Source: Owenia fusiformis (lineage: Eukaryota > Annelida > Polychaeta > Sabellida > Oweniidae). Taken from it: 64,000 bases of DNA. How positions within the stretch are numbered: position 1 is the first letter of the stretch; every line of letters starts with the position of its first letter. The stretch lies in contig CAIIXF020000008.1 of the NCBI GenBank assembly GCA_903813345.2, forward strand, positions 36,542,867 to 36,606,866, given 5' to 3'. The notes below the pieces were generated by a model, which was given only the letters and a program-made list of their open reading frames with translations, made no database searches and was not told where the DNA came from. Made by a program: the position numbers and the translations under genes. Shown here in pieces: positions 60,233-64,000 of the stretch.

Positions 60233-61737
60233 ATATTTAAAGTTGAAGGCCCTATGTAAAGTTTAAACCACAATGGCCTATAATTGTAACCCAAATGATA
60301 TGACTATCTGTATTGTCATAATAATGATGACTTCCATTTTTTATTAAGTTAACAACATGTATGTAGATAATCATGTTTTTATTTTTGAGTTATTTCTTGA
60401 AATCATCCATAAAAAGGACAAAATAAAATTTTCTTGGAATGTGTACATTCTCCAATTTTGAAAACCCAAAGGCAATGCTTATGTAGAAAATATGGGAAGT
60501 TGCCTACCCTTCTAGTTGAAAGCCCATGCCTTGACGTAACAAAGTAACAAATTGGGGAATTGCTTAGTTCGAGTTTGGTATTGATGTTTTGTTTCCTGGA
60601 TGTAAACCTAATTATAGGTCAATTTGCATATTATAGTTTGGCTCAAAGAAAATAGTTTAAGAATATACCTTCAGTTAGGAATTTGGATTTTTAAAGAAGC
60701 CATATATAGTTCATATATTGATTTAGTCCTTCGCTTTTGTTACATTGACGAAAGACTATAATATTACCAATGTTACGCAGCTAAAAAGCTCATACAAGGC
60801 CTAGTATAAATATTGTGTTTCTATTCCCTTATGATAATACATATGCTCAAATACAAAAAAATGTGCACATGTTAAACTATACACATATATACTATATATT
60901 GTATACACTGATGGTGTTGCGTCTTCTTCAAAATATCTCCTGTAGATTTTTTGGATTCCCTTACAAAAATCATTCGATTTTCTACACCCATTTTGTCAAG
61001 TTTATGGAAGACATTTTGAGCTTATACCCTCATCTTTAGGTACTTGAATGAGCCAACACTTTAGACGTTGCACAAACATACTACAGTCCGTTTCTATGTT
61101 TTATTTTCACACATATAAAATAAGGAATTAAAAGACCAAAGTGTTGTAATATATGGAAAACATATTCATATTATACAGGAGTGACATCTGCATATTTCAG
61201 ATTAATTTATTTCATGGCAATAAGCCCGTGGCCTCTTGTAATTTAAAGACTCAGACATGTTATTTTTTCAAAAAATAACATGGCAGAGAAACATCAAAAT
61301 ATAAAGTTTTCAGTTTTTTGATGAAAATAAAACATCGAAATGGACTTTACACTAGCTAGTCAACAACAAAAATGTCTTTCATCAAGTATTTTAGCTATTT
61401 CAGCATGTACAATATTGTGTCACCATTAATCTTTCTCTAGGTTGAGAAAATATTGCATTGTTTAGTGTTTGAGCTGAGTCTTGACACAAGACTAATTTGT
61501 TTTATTCGCAAAAATGGTGCAAAGATATACCGTAACCATGTTTGGTGAGTCTGGTTTAGTACTGTATGGAACATATATAGTTTTTAAGCCAATATAAAGA
61601 TGGCAGCATTATATTCTGTCTTTCTACAGAAGATATGTAAAATACATTTATTGCTGTGCCATCTTTATTTAAAATTCTCAAACAACAATCATAAGCTAAA
61701 TCTAAAATTGTTGTATATCTCATCTATATCAAATGTT
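60233..61737. other. Intergenic DNA, nothing recognised
   Basis: AT-rich; probably includes the 3' UTRs of the PPxY gene (plus strand) and of GCHFR (minus strand). No repeat or gene could be supported. Confidence 0.4.
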
Positions 61738-62538
61738 TCATGAAATTGAGCCATCTGTGGATAATGGTTTATTTAGTGTCCATACGATAGTCTGTCCCAC
61801 TCCTGTCACTGACACAACTGTGTAACCCTTCCTTTCTAACTTATCTAATACCAAACGTGGACAATCTGCAGTGCGGTATTCCTTGCTGGAAAACACAACA
61901 AGACAAAAATCAAATCAAAATATCAATATTGGGATCATCGTAGGGCTAGCATTTAACGAAAGACTGATTTCTGAAAAAGTATACAAAGGGATGAGGTCTA
62001 AATAGATAAAAGAGAGCATAAATTCAGACAAATGGTAGTTTTTATTAAAATATTAGATTTTATTTTTTTCAACACCTAGACTTAGTTACTTTGGTTGATT
62101 TTTTATTAAAATTACTTGATATACAATTGTCTTTGTTTCCAGTTGATCCCCATTTACACTATCGAAACTTGTAATTGGTATAGATTTAAATTGGATTGAT
62201 CAGATAAATTGCCCAAATCTTTGGTTTGATGTGCCCTAAAAGGCCAAGATTAAAATTGTTGATGTTATTTGTCAAAGATAAGGCATTTCAAGGTCACAGT
62301 TATACAGGGTCAACGTGTACTAATTAATATATTGCCTTTAAGGTGAACAGTTTCACTGGAAGCGTATGGAGGTGAACAGTCAAATAAAAATTTTGTTACC
62401 AAAGACTCTTGTCAAGAGTATTTTGAAATCTATTAGTACTTACAAGTTATTGCCAAGGGCTTGCGTTAATTCAGCGTCAAGATATTGCATAAGTTCTGGG
62501 TCACTCCATTCATCTCCCACCATAGTTGGACCAGATTC
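61738..62538 (-). CDS. GCHFR: GTP cyclohydrolase I feedback regulatory protein (GFRP), exons 2 and 3
   Basis: The family protein is about 84 aa, forms pentamers that sandwich GTP cyclohydrolase I, and mediates inhibition by tetrahydrobiopterin and activation by phenylalanine. Exon 62538-62444 encodes ESGPTMVGDEWSDPELMQYL and ends GNN(F); exon 61885-61738 continues FKEYRTADCPRLVLDKLERK, then GYTVVSVTGVGQTIVWTL and stop. The PTMVGDE, LDKLER-G and VTGVGQT-VW blocks are nearly as in vertebrates. The two exons join in phase (TT|C). The C-terminus is about nine residues longer than in mammals. The first exon, expected to encode about 11 residues (MPYxLIST-type start), was not found before 64000 and may lie beyond the window. 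Confidence 0.93.
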
Positions 62539-62575
62539 CTACAGTAAAAAATTGTTCAGACGAGACAAGGAATAC

Positions 62576-63077
62576 TGGCTTTGTATAAAAAACCTCCTAA
62601 CTCATACCCAACTACCCACGTACGTGGGACATGATACAGTCTTTGAAGGGTTCAATTTTAAAGATCTTAGTTTATTAAATCTTAGTTTATGATGAATTAT
62701 AGATGCATTTGTAATGACCCTTGATAGCAAGTTGCTACTCATCCCAGCTGGGTTCGATTCCCACTCGGGGCATCGAATTTAGTACACTTTCTTTCAATTT
62801 CTTTATCTGGCTTGTTGGACCTACGCTCGCGGTCGTTAGTTATTTATACCCCTGGGGCGCCCTCGGGTCAAAACACATTAAAATGCATCCATATACCTTT
62901 ATTTATGGATCTGTCATCTCTCTAGTCATAAAATAAAACGGAATTGTAGAAATGTTAAATAATTTGAGCTATTTTCGAGATTTAATAATCTTTAAAATTG
63001 AACCCTTCAATGACTGTATCATGTTCCACGTAGGTGGGTAGGTGGGTATAAGGTAGGAGGTTTTTTATACAAAGCCA
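62576..63077. mobile_element. 0.5-kb MITE with about 95-bp TIRs and 7-8-bp target duplication
   Basis: TGGCTTTGTATAAAAAACCT and its inverse close the element, and inverse similarity runs about 95 bp inward. GGAATAC flanks both sides (62569-62575, 63078-63084; AGGAATAC if the neighbouring A is counted), in line with hAT-type insertion. Inside, at 62751, GGTTCGATTCC matches the tRNA B box. It sits upstream of GCHFR exon 2, probably in its first intron. Confidence 0.75.
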
Positions 63078-63084
63078 GGAATAC

Positions 63085-63739
63085 TAGATAATTATTTCAC
63101 TATAACAGGTACTGTAACTTGCTCTAATCATGCGTTACTCAGTACTATACTTACTGTAGCCAAATCAAATAGCATCAAAAATTTGAAAATTTGCCCAATC
63201 TGCCAAATTAAATAAGCTAGCGCCAAATTAAAGCAATTTACAGTATACCTAAGAATTCAAAAGTTAGCTCTGAAATTTCAATTTGCAAAAATACCAACAA
63301 GACATTACATGCAAAATGTCACCAGATCCTTCGATGTTCCTTGGTAGGGTAAGTATGATTTGTATGAATTTTGCTTTAATTTACTGTTACCCTAACAGAT
63401 ACAGGCTATAGAGATTCACCATCAGTGTGGAAACAGCTGAACAACTTCAACTTTCCCGTTTGCCCCTAAAAATGGGCGATAATATTGTCGCGCGCCAGAC
63501 TCCCGCCGAGTACCTGTACTCCCTCGGAGAAGGTCTGGTGGCGATGATAAGGGATTCGGAGGTGTTTCTCCCGGGCGCCGAGCTTGTTTGGTGCTTCGGC
63601 TGTCACTGAGCTAGGAGATGGAGAACACAGGAATATACAAAACAATCAATTACAGGATTTTTAACAATCTATTCAACACAATAATCACAATAAATTTCAA
63701 AGTGTCCTTTAATAAAGCCTTTATGGCCAATAACTCAAA
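63085..63739. other. Non-coding, nothing recognised
   Basis: A GC-richer patch at 63470-63600 contains inverse copies of a CTCCCGCCGAG/CTCGGAG type and an open 60-codon frame, but no known family. The first exon of GCHFR was looked for here without success. Confidence 0.35.
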
Positions 63740-63940
63740 TGCAAATGTCTCTATATATATACAAGGGTCCAAAACACTCTGGCTCTGAGTTATCTGTCTC
63801 TACTCTAATCTGCAATACTCTGCTCTCTACTCTGCTTGTCTCTGCTCTGCTATACTCTGATATACTCGGCTCTGCTCTCTGCTATGCTCTGCTCTCTGCA
63901 ATACTCTGCTTGTCTACTCCGCTCTGCGCTGCTTGAAAAG
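63740..63940. repeat. Low-complexity CTCTG/TACTCTGC tract
   Basis: About 170 bp of imperfect CTCTG, CTACTCTG and TATACTCTG repeats on the plus strand, with CAATACTCTGCT recurring. No coding content. Confidence 0.75.
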
Positions 63941-64000
63941 AGCTCTCCCTCTTGAGCTATCTCGTCTTTGGGAAGGAGCCCTGGCTCCGGAAGTAACCTC

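Noticed and set aside
62730-62790. tRNA gene
   Set aside because: Only a B box is convincing; no A box, anticodon stem or acceptor pairing could be built.
63427-63609. 60-codon plus-strand frame in a GC-richer patch
   Set aside because: No homology recognised and the patch contains inverted repeats.

Overview
This is animal genomic DNA: AT-rich, with intron-containing genes, GT-AG splice sites and a very high load of simple, tandem and transposon-derived repeats. By joining exons through splice sites and reading phase I recover five host genes. One is an excitatory amino-acid/neutral amino-acid transporter (SLC1 type). One is a proton-coupled oligopeptide transporter (SLC15A1/A2 type, 20 exons). 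One is a homologue of vertebrate C16orf89. One is a type II membrane SGNH/GDSL-fold esterase-like protein. The last is GTP cyclohydrolase I feedback regulatory protein (GCHFR), seen in part. A sixth, intronless gene encodes a two-helix membrane protein with repeated PPxY motifs. The mix, and the absence of anything vertebrate-specific in gene structure, suggests a marine invertebrate, perhaps an echinoderm, hemichordate or cephalochordate. The species cannot be fixed from the sequence alone.

Layout. 1-3460: an intact 657-codon reading frame (minus strand) with an SGNH domain, probably a retroelement ORF1. 5455-17003 (+): the SLC1 transporter; its 7-kb second intron is filled with inverted repeats, including a 4.2-kb palindrome with 1,751-bp arms. 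18219-34176 (-): the peptide transporter, convergent with SLC1. 35623-39668 (-): the C16orf89 homologue. 43668-54171 (-): the SGNH esterase, whose 8.5-kb first intron holds most of the transposon and minisatellite DNA. 54172-59222: repeats and a mariner remnant. 59223-60089 (+): the PPxY-repeat protein. 61738-62538 (-): two exons of GCHFR. The rest is intergenic or intronic.

The genes do not form a pathway. Two are plasma-membrane solute carriers, two are secretory-pathway proteins, and GCHFR regulates tetrahydrobiopterin synthesis. PPxY motifs, typical ligands of Nedd4-type WW domains, occur both in the SLC1 tail and in the PPxY-repeat protein.

Most notable observations: (1) in two neighbouring genes the 5' splice site itself has been copied in a tandem array (28 bp x 4 in SLC15, 46 bp x 5 in the C16orf89 homologue), and a third array starts about 20 bp after another donor; (2) abutting inverted duplications end in the 4.2-kb palindrome; (3) the SLC1 protein has lost the aspartate that holds the substrate amino group in studied family members; (4) the C16orf89 homologue has gained an acidic segment and a C-terminal membrane anchor.
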